The notes below the pieces were generated by a model. The model worked only from the letters and a program-made list of their open reading frames with translations, made no database searches and was not told the origin of the DNA. From positions 146,529-210,528 of the forward strand of contig JARUKZ010000003.1 of assembly GCA_029688955.1 (NCBI GenBank): 64,000 nt of DNA, in the 5' to 3' direction. Shown piece after piece: positions 46,252-54,952 of this stretch (positions within the stretch are counted from its first letter, which is position 1; each line of letters starts with the position of its first letter). The translations under genes and the position numbers were made by a program. The DNA is from Chitinispirillales bacterium ANBcel5 (lineage in GTDB: Bacteria > Fibrobacterota > Chitinivibrionia > Chitinivibrionales > Chitinispirillaceae).

Positions 46252-49200
46252 TTACGCTTCCTGTAACTTATCTTTCTTAGGGCTTGTCCAAACATAAAAA
46301 ATGGGGATAAGAAAAAAGGTTAGAATTGTTGAGACAAAGATACCTCCAATTGCAGTGATTGCAAAAGGTGCCCTGAAACTACCGCCAGAGCCAATACCCA
46401 AAGCTATTGGAATCATAGAAACTATAATAGCAAGATTTGCCATAAGAATAGCTTTCATTTTCACCTTTGCGGCTGTGACAATTGCGTTTTGCGGAGTCGC
46501 AGAGCTTTTCTTATTCTCTGACTGAGCATAGTCTATAAGAATAATAGCATTATTTACCACGATTCCAATTAACATAATTACCGATATACTTGAAATTATT
46601 GACAGGGTATTGCCTGTTATAAACAGAAACCAAATGACCCCGATTAATCCCAGAGGAATAGTAAGAAAGATTACGATTCCCCGAAGCACCGATTCAAGTA
46701 TAGCAATCAAGAGCATAAGCGTTAAGGCAACAGCAAGTACTGCCGCGAATGAAAGCTGCTCATTGGTTTCTTCTCTGAGATCTTCGTTTCCACCAAAATG
46801 ATAGTAAGCACCAGCCGGAATATAAGCCCCACTTAAAAGCTCGTCAATCTCATTGATCTTGTGGCCCGGTGTTCCATCGGTGACATTGCAGGTAATGTCA
46901 ATCATAAGCGATCGGTTTTTCCTGGTAAGAGCGGATATGGATCGCACCTCCTCCACCTTTGCCAACTCATTCAATTGAACCATACCTCTTGGTGTAGGCA
47001 CCAGAAGCGAGGCTATATCCTCAGGCTTTTTTCTGTGCCGTTCATCTAACCGCACCCTGATAGGAAACTCTTCACCGTTCTCCCGGTAGATAGCTTCATC
47101 ATTTCCGGTAATACTAAAACGTAACATACCCCCAATCATCTGAATCGTTGCCGATTGTGCAATGTTTGGAGACAATCCAAAGTGTTCCATTTTTTCCCTG
47201 TCGGGAGTAATCAGTATTTCCGGCTTTAGCCCTCTCCAGGAAGTATTAAAGTCGGTTAGCCCATCAATTTCATCGAGAAGTTTGAGTGTGTTTTCCTTAA
47301 AAGCAATAAGGGTGTCCAGATTAGTCGCGCTCAACTCTATAGTTATATCACCCGCGCTAATTCGCTCAGTACGACCCTCAAGTAAAATATGAGCATCAGG
47401 AATATGAGCAAAACGTGGACGCATCTGTGAAACGATATCGATGACAGAAACAGTACGCTGGTTTTCCGGAATTACCTCAACCTGAACAGTCGCGTACTGA
47501 ACTCCCGATTGAGTAGCACTTCCCCCAATAACCGACGAAACCGCGATCAGATGGGGTGTTTCCTGAAGAATTTCTTCAACCTCCTCTACGACCTGTTCAG
47601 TTACATTCAAAGGGGTTCCCGGTGGCATTTCAATGTTTACCTGGAAAAATCCGTTGTCCATCGCGGGCATAAACTCTCTTCCAAGCCGTGGGCCAATTAC
47701 AAAAACAGAAAAAAGAAGCAGGCCTACGGTTGCGCTTACCACCATTAATTTTCCACCACGTAGGTTAAACACCAGGGTAATGGCCTTTTCATACTGGTGC
47801 TCTAACCAATGCATAATTTTATCGAACAATCGGGTATTTGCATGCGTGCTCGAATTTTTGCTGTTTTGCTTAAGCAGGCGTGAAGCCATCAAAGGAACAA
47901 GAGTAAAGGATAGCAGTAGCGACGCGACTGAAGCAAAAACGATGGTCATCCCCAGGGTCTTGAACACACTTTCGGTGATACCCGTTGTTGATGCTATAGG
48001 GATAAAAACCGCCAGGTTGGTTAGTGTTGAGGCTAAAACCGCGGTCGCAATTTCATTGGTTCCAATCTCTGCGGCTTTTTTAATGGGCTCACCTGAGTCG
48101 CGATGGCGAACGATATTTTCTATAACTATTATCGCATTTGTTACAAGTATTCCTATCGATGCGGTAAGTGACATCATAGTAACTATATTAAGTGATATAC
48201 CAAGTATATCAAGGCCGATCATCGAAACGATCAGCGAAAGGGGAATGGTTAATGCTGCGATAAAAGTCAGACGCAGATCTCCCAGAAAAAGCAGAAGAAT
48301 AAGAGCGGTAAGAATAATTCCCAGCACAATATTGGCATAGGTATCCTGAATGGTATTTTCGATAAATGTTGACCGACTCTGAACCACATCCAAATAGATT
48401 CCCTGAGGTACCGTTTTTTCCAGGCGTGCGACGTTTTTACGTATCTCATCCACAGTTTGCACAATATTGGCATCACTGCTCTTATTGATAAGAATTTGCA
48501 CACACTCCTGCCCATTAAAGCGGGCTTTATTGCGCACATCTTTATAACTATCCGTTACCTGCGCCAACTCTTCACCAAGGACAACATTATAGCTTGCCTG
48601 AGCAGAACCGAACTGTTTGTGTACAGGTATCTTCAGATTTCTGATTTGCTCCAGTGAAGTAAACTCCCCATCCATCTTCACCGAAAATTCCCGGGCATCA
48701 CCGGTTACAAAACCACCCGGAATTGTTACATTCTGGCTCGAAAGAAAAGGAACAATCTGAAATACCGAAAGCCCATGAGCGGCTAATGCTTCCTCGTTTA
48801 AGTTTACATGAATCTCACGTTCCCTTCCCCCAATCACATCGACATTAGCGACACCCGGTACACGACTAAACTCCTCCACCAGTGTGTTATCAACATAGTG
48901 CCGAAGCTCAGCAGGGTCCATTTCTCCACGTACTGCCAGGGTAAAAACCGGTCTGTCATTAGGGTCATATTTTGCAATAATCGGATTATTAAGATCAGCC
49001 GGCAGGTCTCCAATTATCTGATCGATCCTGTCCTTTACTTCTATAGAAGCGATATCGGGATCGATATGATCTAAAAACTCCAGCAACATAAACCCACCGT
49101 TTTCCATACAATAGGCTGTGATATTATTTATCCCGGCTATTACACTGACCTGATCTTCTATGGGCCTTATAACGGAAGCTTCAACCTCTTCGGGACCTGC

Positions 49201-49359
49201 GCCCGGGTAGATGAGCTGTACAGTTATAAATGGAAGGTCCATATCAGGAAGACTGTCTAATGGCAGTTTATTCCACGAAACAACCCCAAACATAGTGAAG
49301 GCGAGTATCACCATTATCACTGCAAGAGGTCTTCGGATACTTATTCCCGGTAAGTTCAT
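46252..49359 (-). CDS. RND efflux transporter, inner-membrane pump (HAE family)
   Basis: 1035 aa, about the length of AcrB. Twelve membrane helices in two halves, with large periplasmic loops. N-terminal SIRRPLAVIMVILAFTMFG; LPDMDLPFITVQLIYPGAGPEEVE; porter-domain and docking-domain blocks. In helix 4 the usual acidic VDDA/VDNA proton-relay motif reads VTNA (SIGILVTNAIIVIEN), and helix 10 has VVNNAIILIDYA. Exports drugs or other compounds by proton antiport in most relatives; the missing Asp makes the coupling here uncertain. GGAGGAGAG directly before ATG. Starts 10 bp after the adaptor gene. Confidence 0.93.
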   Translation of the reverse strand: MNLPGISIRRPLAVIMVILAFTMFGVVSWNKLPLDSLPDMDLPFITVQLIYPGAGPEEVEASVIRPIEDQVSVIAGINNITAYCMENGGFMLLEFLDHIDPDIASIEVKDRIDQIIGDLPADLNNPIIAKYDPNDRPVFTLAVRGEMDPAELRHYVDNTLVEEFSRVPGVANVDVIGGREREIHVNLNEEALAAHGLSVFQIVPFLSSQNVTIPGGFVTGDAREFSVKMDGEFTSLEQIRNLKIPVHKQFGSAQASYNVVLGEELAQVTDSYKDVRNKARFNGQECVQILINKSSDANIVQTVDEIRKNVARLEKTVPQGIYLDVVQSRSTFIENTIQDTYANIVLGIILTALILLLFLGDLRLTFIAALTIPLSLIVSMIGLDILGISLNIVTMMSLTASIGILVTNAIIVIENIVRHRDSGEPIKKAAEIGTNEIATAVLASTLTNLAVFIPIASTTGITESVFKTLGMTIVFASVASLLLSFTLVPLMASRLLKQNSKNSSTHANTRLFDKIMHWLEHQYEKAITLVFNLRGGKLMVVSATVGLLLFSVFVIGPRLGREFMPAMDNGFFQVNIEMPPGTPLNVTEQVVEEVEEILQETPHLIAVSSVIGGSATQSGVQYATVQVEVIPENQRTVSVIDIVSQMRPRFAHIPDAHILLEGRTERISAGDITIELSATNLDTLIAFKENTLKLLDEIDGLTDFNTSWRGLKPEILITPDREKMEHFGLSPNIAQSATIQMIGGMLRFSITGNDEAIYRENGEEFPIRVRLDERHRKKPEDIASLLVPTPRGMVQLNELAKVEEVRSISALTRKNRSLMIDITCNVTDGTPGHKINEIDELLSGAYIPAGAYYHFGGNEDLREETNEQLSFAAVLAVALTLMLLIAILESVLRGIVIFLTIPLGLIGVIWFLFITGNTLSIISSISVIMLIGIVVNNAIILIDYAQSENKKSSATPQNAIVTAAKVKMKAILMANLAIIVSMIPIALGIGSGGSFRAPFAITAIGGIFVSTILTFFLIPIFYVWTSPKKDKLQEA

Positions 49360-49369
49360 CTCTCCTCCA

Positions 49370-50395
49370 TCAGGTATTTATAATATTTACTTTTTGATTA
49401 TGGTTAATTTTTGATGTACCACGTACTACCACAGCCTCATCTTCAGAAAGTCCCGAAACGATTTCTATCATACCACCGGATGAGATACCCGGAACAACCG
49501 CTCGTTTCTCTGTGATTCCGTTTGTGACCGTATACACATACCACTCATCCCCATCTCTTCTAAGCGATTCCACTGGTATGCTAAGCACTTCGCTTCGCTC
49601 TTCGGTAACAGTGAAAACCTGTCTGTACATGCCCGGGCGAAGAATCCGCTTATCATTTGGAAAACGTACTGTAACCTTAAAACCATGAGTCAATGGATGA
49701 GCGCTCAAGGATGTACGCTCCACTGTACCCCACAATGTATCTGCTTCTGTGACAATATATGCCCGCTGTCCTTTTTGGTATCGATGGATAGCCCTGTCAT
49801 GTACCCGCAAATCGATCAACACCTCAGAAAGGTCCGCAAGAAGAACAACCGGTGTCTTTACATCTGCTTTTGTTCCCTGGGATTCCAGGATCTCTACTAC
49901 CGTTCCCGCAAAAGGGGCTCTTATGAATTGAGCAACGGTCGCCTGGCCCTTTCTATGACGTGCCTGCTCATATTGTGCCCGCACCTTCTCAACTTCGCCC
50001 TGAGAAACAGCCCCTTCTTCAAAAAGCTCCTCAATACGATTTAAGCTTTCGGATGCGTAAACGTATGCACTTTGTGCTACCGTAAGCGGTGCTCCTTCGT
50101 CAAATTCCATTGTTGCTACCAAACCTCCACGGGGCACCTGGCTTCCCACCGAAACAGGTATTCTATTTATCGTTCCCGGTGCGGCGGTCGATAAGTAAGT
50201 CTGACGAATCCCCTCTACTGTCCCACCTGCTTTTTCCACAGAAAAGAGATTTTTAACTTCCGGTGTACTAACCTTTACGGGAATCCCCTGTTTGGCCTGA
50301 ATCTCTTCTATGGTAAGTGCTGCCTGCTCATGTTCCCTGGTGCATCCTACAAAGAGAGACGCAAAACAGACCGAAAAGATAGCTGCTTTTTTCAC
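49370..50395 (-). CDS. RND efflux periplasmic adaptor (membrane fusion protein)
   Basis: 341 aa. Lipoprotein signal (FSVCFASLFVGCTRE, lipobox Cys). HlyD-like order: barrel-sandwich hybrid (GTINRIPVSVGSQVPRGGLVATM), a short helical hairpin (SLNRIEELFEEGAVSQGEVEKV), second half-lipoyl (IRAPFAGTVVEI), beta-barrel, and membrane-proximal domain (VVPGISSGGMIEIVSGLSEDEAVVVRG). Joins the RND pump to TolC. Start is GTG with AAGGAG 6 bases upstream. Within the TolC-adaptor-pump operon. Confidence 0.93.
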   Translation of the reverse strand: MKKAAIFSVCFASLFVGCTREHEQAALTIEEIQAKQGIPVKVSTPEVKNLFSVEKAGGTVEGIRQTYLSTAAPGTINRIPVSVGSQVPRGGLVATMEFDEGAPLTVAQSAYVYASESLNRIEELFEEGAVSQGEVEKVRAQYEQARHRKGQATVAQFIRAPFAGTVVEILESQGTKADVKTPVVLLADLSEVLIDLRVHDRAIHRYQKGQRAYIVTEADTLWGTVERTSLSAHPLTHGFKVTVRFPNDKRILRPGMYRQVFTVTEERSEVLSIPVESLRRDGDEWYVYTVTNGITEKRAVVPGISSGGMIEIVSGLSEDEAVVVRGTSKINHNQKVNIINT

Positions 50396-50405
50396 ATTTA
50401 ACTCC

Positions 50406-51812
50406 TTACTGGTTTAAAATCAATTGAGGGTTACCGATGAGCTTTTGTATGGTAGTATATGCGCTGGTTAACTGGTGGAGTGCATCGGTGTAGGCAAGTC
50501 GGCTCATATTATAGTTTTGCTGATTTTGATTTAATTCAAGCTGTGTTGTTTGACCAACAGTAAAAGCTCTTTCTGCTACCGAAAGACCGCGCCGCGCAAG
50601 TGTAAGCAGTTCATTGGTCGCTGCCAGATTCTCAAGCGCAAGCTGATACTCTTCAAATGCCGCCGATAGTTTCAGGGTTAAAAGATCTTCTGCTTCCTTA
50701 ATCTGACTGGCAACCTGTAACTCCTCTTTAACAGCCTGGGTCATACGGTGTCTGCGTTGCCCGCCGTTCCATATTGGAACATTGATTCCGGTGAAAAATT
50801 TAACATCCCAGGAGTCACGTGAAAGATCCATGTCCCTGATCTCATCATGCTGACTGGTCTGTCCCAAAGACATTCCGGCGTAAACTGTCGGAAAGTAATC
50901 GGTTCGCGTGAGCGCTGTTTGTTTTTCCTGGATCTGTTTACCCTTTCTTAGCGTCTTTAGAATACTGTTGTTTTGAAGCATCTGCTCACGAGCCTGAGCA
51001 AACGTCATCGAAAGCGGGGGCCGTGAAAGTGTGTCCGAAAGAACAAGTGAATCGGGGTCCATTTCAAGGGATATGGTTGTAAGGAGTTTGTGGTTTGCAA
51101 GACGGCGGTTTTTTCTGGCTTCCTGAAGCTGATAGATCTCCTGTTGAAGCGTATATCTGCTGTTTAGGGTATCCAGTTGGTTGCCCTGTCCCACATCAAA
51201 CCTACGAACAGCTATAGCGTGAGCCTCTTCTGCAAGTTCTAACGCTCCCTCTCTGATACGAACATTTTCTTCGGCTACAAGGGCCAAAAAGTAGGTATGA
51301 CTAACCTGCTCGGCAAGGTCAAACTGGACCTGCTCACGTTGGTGTGAAATGAGTTGTCCGTACAGTCCCGCCAACTGTACCCCGGTGAAAATCTTTCCCT
51401 GAGCGAAGATGGGCTGAACCGCATTAACTTCCCATTTGAATGCCTGTTTGCGGGGACTAAGGTCAAGAGATGAAAAGAGCTGATCCATTGTACCGGCCAG
51501 GCGGGCAGAATTACCAAAGCCAGGCTCGGTGGGATCCATCATCTCAGAAACCGAGGGAAAAGGTCCAAAATCAAATGGACTGTAGGCACGGGGCTGGTAA
51601 AGATAGTTAAGATCGGCATTAATCTCCGGAAACCCTTTTGCCGTGTACTCTTTACGTAAGCTCTCCACTTTTAAACGCTCAAGCTCAACCTGCTCCAGCT
51701 TCTCCGAGTGCCTGAACGCATGCTCCATCATCTCCTCACGACTCATGGCAGCCACATTCAGCACACCCGTGAGAATCAGAATAATACTGAAACCACTCCT
51801 TTTTCTGGTCAT
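50406..51812 (-). CDS. TolC family outer-membrane efflux protein
   Basis: 468 aa. Signal peptide (SGFSIILILTGVLNVAAMS). Two repeats of long helices and beta strands as in TolC: VQLAGLYGQLISHQREQ, NLDTLNSRYTLQQEIYQLQ-like (here QGNQLDTLNSRYTLQQEI), VFTGINVPIWNGGQRRHRMTQA-like (KFFTGINVPIWNGGQRR), and LELNQNQQNYNMSRLAYTDALHQL. First gene of the efflux operon, 10 bp before the adaptor. A GTCAC-TTAT-GTGAC inverted repeat lies 77 bp upstream. Confidence 0.93.
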   Translation of the reverse strand: MTRKRSGFSIILILTGVLNVAAMSREEMMEHAFRHSEKLEQVELERLKVESLRKEYTAKGFPEINADLNYLYQPRAYSPFDFGPFPSVSEMMDPTEPGFGNSARLAGTMDQLFSSLDLSPRKQAFKWEVNAVQPIFAQGKIFTGVQLAGLYGQLISHQREQVQFDLAEQVSHTYFLALVAEENVRIREGALELAEEAHAIAVRRFDVGQGNQLDTLNSRYTLQQEIYQLQEARKNRRLANHKLLTTISLEMDPDSLVLSDTLSRPPLSMTFAQAREQMLQNNSILKTLRKGKQIQEKQTALTRTDYFPTVYAGMSLGQTSQHDEIRDMDLSRDSWDVKFFTGINVPIWNGGQRRHRMTQAVKEELQVASQIKEAEDLLTLKLSAAFEEYQLALENLAATNELLTLARRGLSVAERAFTVGQTTQLELNQNQQNYNMSRLAYTDALHQLTSAYTTIQKLIGNPQLILNQ

Positions 51813-51888
51813 TGTACCCCCTTTTGGACTAATCAGGTATTCTGTTTAGCTACCAATACGACTACAAAGCTTTTTTATTGACTCTGAA

Positions 51889-51902
51889 GTCACTTATGTG
51901 AC
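51889..51902. promoter_or_regulatory. Candidate operator upstream of the efflux operon
   Basis: GTCACTTATGTGAC: 5-bp inverted arms, 4-bp spacer, 77 bp upstream of the TolC-family start. A plausible TetR-type site, but nothing ties it to the TetR gene at 45417. Confidence 0.35.
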
Positions 51903-52325
51903 CAAAATTCTATGGGGCGTTCGTGCGGTGCGTAGTTAATAGGAAAAAAAGTGGTGAGCACTGATCGATGGTACGTTGCTACGCAAGTCGATTGGTTGTT
52001 ACTACAAGGGCGTAGCTATCTCAATTCCCTCCACCTCTTTTTGCGGCGGGTATCAATACATGGGGTTGCGGTTTTCGTGATCTTTTCGTGCCCTATTCTC
52101 CCCAATATCCAACAGGACATAATTCATGATCTCCTATTTTTTTCGTGTCCTCGTGGCCAACTCTCTCCAATAACCAACGGGACAAAATTCCTAACTCCTT
52201 CTTTTTCCTGCCCTTTCGTGTTTTTTCTGTTTTTTTTCGTGGCCTCTTCTCCCCTCTCCCTTTTTCCTACCCTTTCGTCCTTTTCGTGGCCAAATCTCTA
52301 AAAAAAACTCACACGCTTTAACCAT
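51903..52325. other. Intergenic, degenerate T/C-rich repeats
   Basis: About 420 bp. From 52060 to 52290, blocks like CCAATATCCAACAGGAC and CCAATAACCAACGGGAC recur roughly every 65 bp with TTTCGTG(G/T)CC strings. No gene supported. Confidence 0.4.
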
Positions 52326-52359
52326 AAAAAAAGAGCCCTGCCGAAGCAAAGCTCTTTTT
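52326..52359 (-). terminator. Rho-independent terminator after the GH5 gene
   Basis: On the minus strand AAAGAGC…GCTTCGGC…GCTCTTT followed by a T-run; arms AAAAAGAGC/GCTCTTTTT also give a T-run in the plus direction, so it may be bidirectional. Confidence 0.85.
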
Positions 52360-52391
52360 CCACAAAAAATATCCTAAACCAACTATTCGTT

Positions 52392-54425
52392 TTAGTAAGA
52401 GATCACTCTATTGATCAGTCTCTTGTTTCCCTGATTAATCTCAACGATCAGCATCCCACTATAGTTTGCCGGAATAGTTAGGGTATTCGTTCCAGCTGTG
52501 GCGTCAAAGGAGCGAGAAAAGATGGTTCTACCCTGCAGGTTTTTCAGCGATACCTGTGCGGGCCCCGAACTCTGAGCAACCCAATTGGCACGTACAAACC
52601 CGTTGGACATTGCCGTGCGGAGAGTGCCCGGGCGAACCTGAGGACTACGGGTCTGAGCAGAAGTGGGTTCATAAATTGTTGTGGTGGCAGTTTTCCACTC
52701 ATCATCATTTTCTACTTCGTCTGTTGGTATGGTGGTTACTGCTTCCACGTTACCACCGCCTCCTCCGGGAACGAGCATCTCAAAGTTATAAACGGTATCG
52801 GCGGTTCCATCCTTTCCATTAAACACAATCCAGTCCACATAGATCGTTCCGCGATACCCTTCGGAGTATGTCTGCAAAGCAAAAGAAGTTACATTATCAG
52901 CAACAGCCGGAACCAAAGCACCCTCCTCCTCTTCATCATCTGAGATAGGAACAGTGTAGTTCTCCCATTCATTAAAAGTTAAATCACCAAGAGATGCTTC
53001 TCTCCAGATCCACTCGTCATCTACTGGTGACATAGTAACCAGGTTCAGGGATAACCAGCCATAATTTGTGGTGCCTTCGGATACATAGTCTGTTTCACCA
53101 TTTACATAAGCACGAACGGTGATTGATTCATAGGAGGTCATATCCTGCCTCAACACATCCAGTTCAACCTGCCCCCAGGTGAAGTCTTTTTCGGATACGA
53201 GGATCTTTAGTGCCTGTGACTCATCTGGTGGCTGGACCAGAGATGTATCACCTTCAAGCTTTTCCATTCCCCATCCTGAGCGGATCGCATTGAGCAAACC
53301 CAGGTCAAAAATCTCCCCGGTATGACGATCAAAAATTGTGAAGGTATTGTTTCCCTGGTACCCGGTGTCCCATGGAAATGGAATGATACCTCTTTGTTTT
53401 GCAGCAGCTACTACGTATTCATAATAGGTGCGTCTGGATTGAATATGTCTGCTCAGTACATCTCCGGTAAGGTGCATTCGTTTCATTGCGCCAAATTCAC
53501 CCAGAATCACGGGGATATCGTTGTCCACAAACCGACTTTTCATAAGGTCAAATACAGAATCCACAAACGCCTCTTCTCCCCACGTAGAATTCCGCTCTGT
53601 ATCGGTGGTGGAGTGGTTATCCTGGCCCCAGTAATAGAACACATTTCCCCAGTCCTGGTCCTCTGTCATGAGAGTGAACTGGTAGGGATAGAAATGAATT
53701 TCTGCCATGAGCCGATCTTCTATGTGATCGGTGGGCATGGTAGTCATTACCTCATAGGTTAGCTCGATATCGGTTCTTGGTCCCTGCACAATGAGCGTCC
53801 GCGAAGCGTTATTGCCGCCTGTGGAACGAACCGTATCAATGAAAGTCTGGTGATAGGAGTTAAGAACGTCCATGCGCTCCTGACCGAAGTACGTACCATA
53901 TTGATCATTGATTGCGGGTTCATTGGTACTGGCAAAGAGCAGGCGTTCATCGTAGTCGCGAAAGACTGTGGCGATCTGTCCCCAGTAGTCGGCCTGTTTG
54001 CGGTTTACCTCATCCTGGTATTGCGGCCAGACGTTATGCTCCAGCCATCCCCCGTCCCAGTGAATATTGAGTACAACATACAGATCTATATCGATACAGT
54101 AATCCACCACCTCTTTAACGTGGGCCATCCAGTCGGGGTCGATCTCGAGGGTGTTTTGGTCCGCATAGATATCCCACGCTGCAGGGATACGAACCGTTCC
54201 GAACCCTGCGGCTTTCACCGAATCCATAAGCTGTTGTGTTGGCAGAGGATTTCCCCAATTTGTTGGTCCTCCAATGGCTTCCATGGTGTTTCCAAGGTTC
54301 CACCCCAGGCCCATTTCATCGGCGATTTCGTTGGCTGTGGGAAGAGACTGGGAATTGGCGATGTTCACGGTGAGAGCTACCAAAATTATCAGATAAATGG
54401 CTCTTAACCCCTTAAATGATCTCAT
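52392..54425 (-). CDS. Secreted GH5 endoglucanase with CBM-like and sorting modules
   Basis: 677 aa from ATG 54425 (AAAGGAG six bases upstream). Signal peptide (IYLIILVALTVNIANS). GH5 catalytic domain about 30-390: GWNLGNTMEA, VRIPAAWDIY, VVLNIHWDGGW, acid/base Glu169 (FASTNEP), HFYPYQF and nucleophile Glu310 (VILGEFGA). Beta-glucanase activity is the likely one. A CBM11-like beta-sandwich (about 405-555: ALKILVSEKDFTWGQVELDV… YVDWIVFNG) and a Thr/acid-rich linker follow. The C-terminal sorting-like module (VSLKNLQGRTIFSRSF…GMLIVEI) resembles that of the GH5 gene at 38853. Monocistronic, with a terminator. Confidence 0.9.
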   Translation of the reverse strand: MRSFKGLRAIYLIILVALTVNIANSQSLPTANEIADEMGLGWNLGNTMEAIGGPTNWGNPLPTQQLMDSVKAAGFGTVRIPAAWDIYADQNTLEIDPDWMAHVKEVVDYCIDIDLYVVLNIHWDGGWLEHNVWPQYQDEVNRKQADYWGQIATVFRDYDERLLFASTNEPAINDQYGTYFGQERMDVLNSYHQTFIDTVRSTGGNNASRTLIVQGPRTDIELTYEVMTTMPTDHIEDRLMAEIHFYPYQFTLMTEDQDWGNVFYYWGQDNHSTTDTERNSTWGEEAFVDSVFDLMKSRFVDNDIPVILGEFGAMKRMHLTGDVLSRHIQSRRTYYEYVVAAAKQRGIIPFPWDTGYQGNNTFTIFDRHTGEIFDLGLLNAIRSGWGMEKLEGDTSLVQPPDESQALKILVSEKDFTWGQVELDVLRQDMTSYESITVRAYVNGETDYVSEGTTNYGWLSLNLVTMSPVDDEWIWREASLGDLTFNEWENYTVPISDDEEEEGALVPAVADNVTSFALQTYSEGYRGTIYVDWIVFNGKDGTADTVYNFEMLVPGGGGGNVEAVTTIPTDEVENDDEWKTATTTIYEPTSAQTRSPQVRPGTLRTAMSNGFVRANWVAQSSGPAQVSLKNLQGRTIFSRSFDATAGTNTLTIPANYSGMLIVEINQGNKRLINRVISY

Positions 54426-54952
54426 GAAAAACTCCTTTAGATAGTTATAGTTTAGCATCGTATTAGCAGTGTTCATTTATACAGAGCTTTGAATAGTATT
54501 AAACGTCCTGTTAACTCAATATAAGGCAAAATGGTGGTAATGAGTGCTTTGGGGGAGGTTTTTGTTCCTATAACTATTGTCTTTTGTGGTCATGGATGTC
54601 TAAGGTATTTGTATTTTTGGGGTGGGTGTCCCGGCACTGACCAAAGGCCAAACAATTCTTTTTGCCTACCAATCATTGAATTTGAGATTTGGTTTAAAGG
54701 CGATATCACCATTATTAATGAGAATGAAAAAAAAGAGATTTTTATGGGGCTAAAGGCGATAGACTGGGTCACCCCCGGGCGTCAATGGTGAAAGCGTGAG
54801 GGGATCCCTTTGGGGGGACCCTTGGGCTATGATCGCGGGAAGAAGGGAGAACGGATTTTGGTTTTGATCTTTTTCATATATGCGCTGAAAGTGCGGGATA
54901 TTCGTTGATTTCATTCGAGAAAGTAGAAGATGATAAATGTTAAATGCCCAAT
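54426..54952. other. Intergenic region
   Basis: About 525 bp between the GH5 endoglucanase and the radical SAM gene. Open stretches exist but no ribosome binding site or recognisable protein. A G-rich segment lies at about 54770-54850 (GGGGGGACCC). Confidence 0.35.

Noticed and set aside
47633..48340. 235-codon plus-strand ORF
   Set aside because: Antisense shadow of the conserved RND pump gene.
53322..54407. Plus-strand ORFs of 146 and 185 codons
   Set aside because: Antisense to the GH5 catalytic domain, low-complexity translations with no family features.
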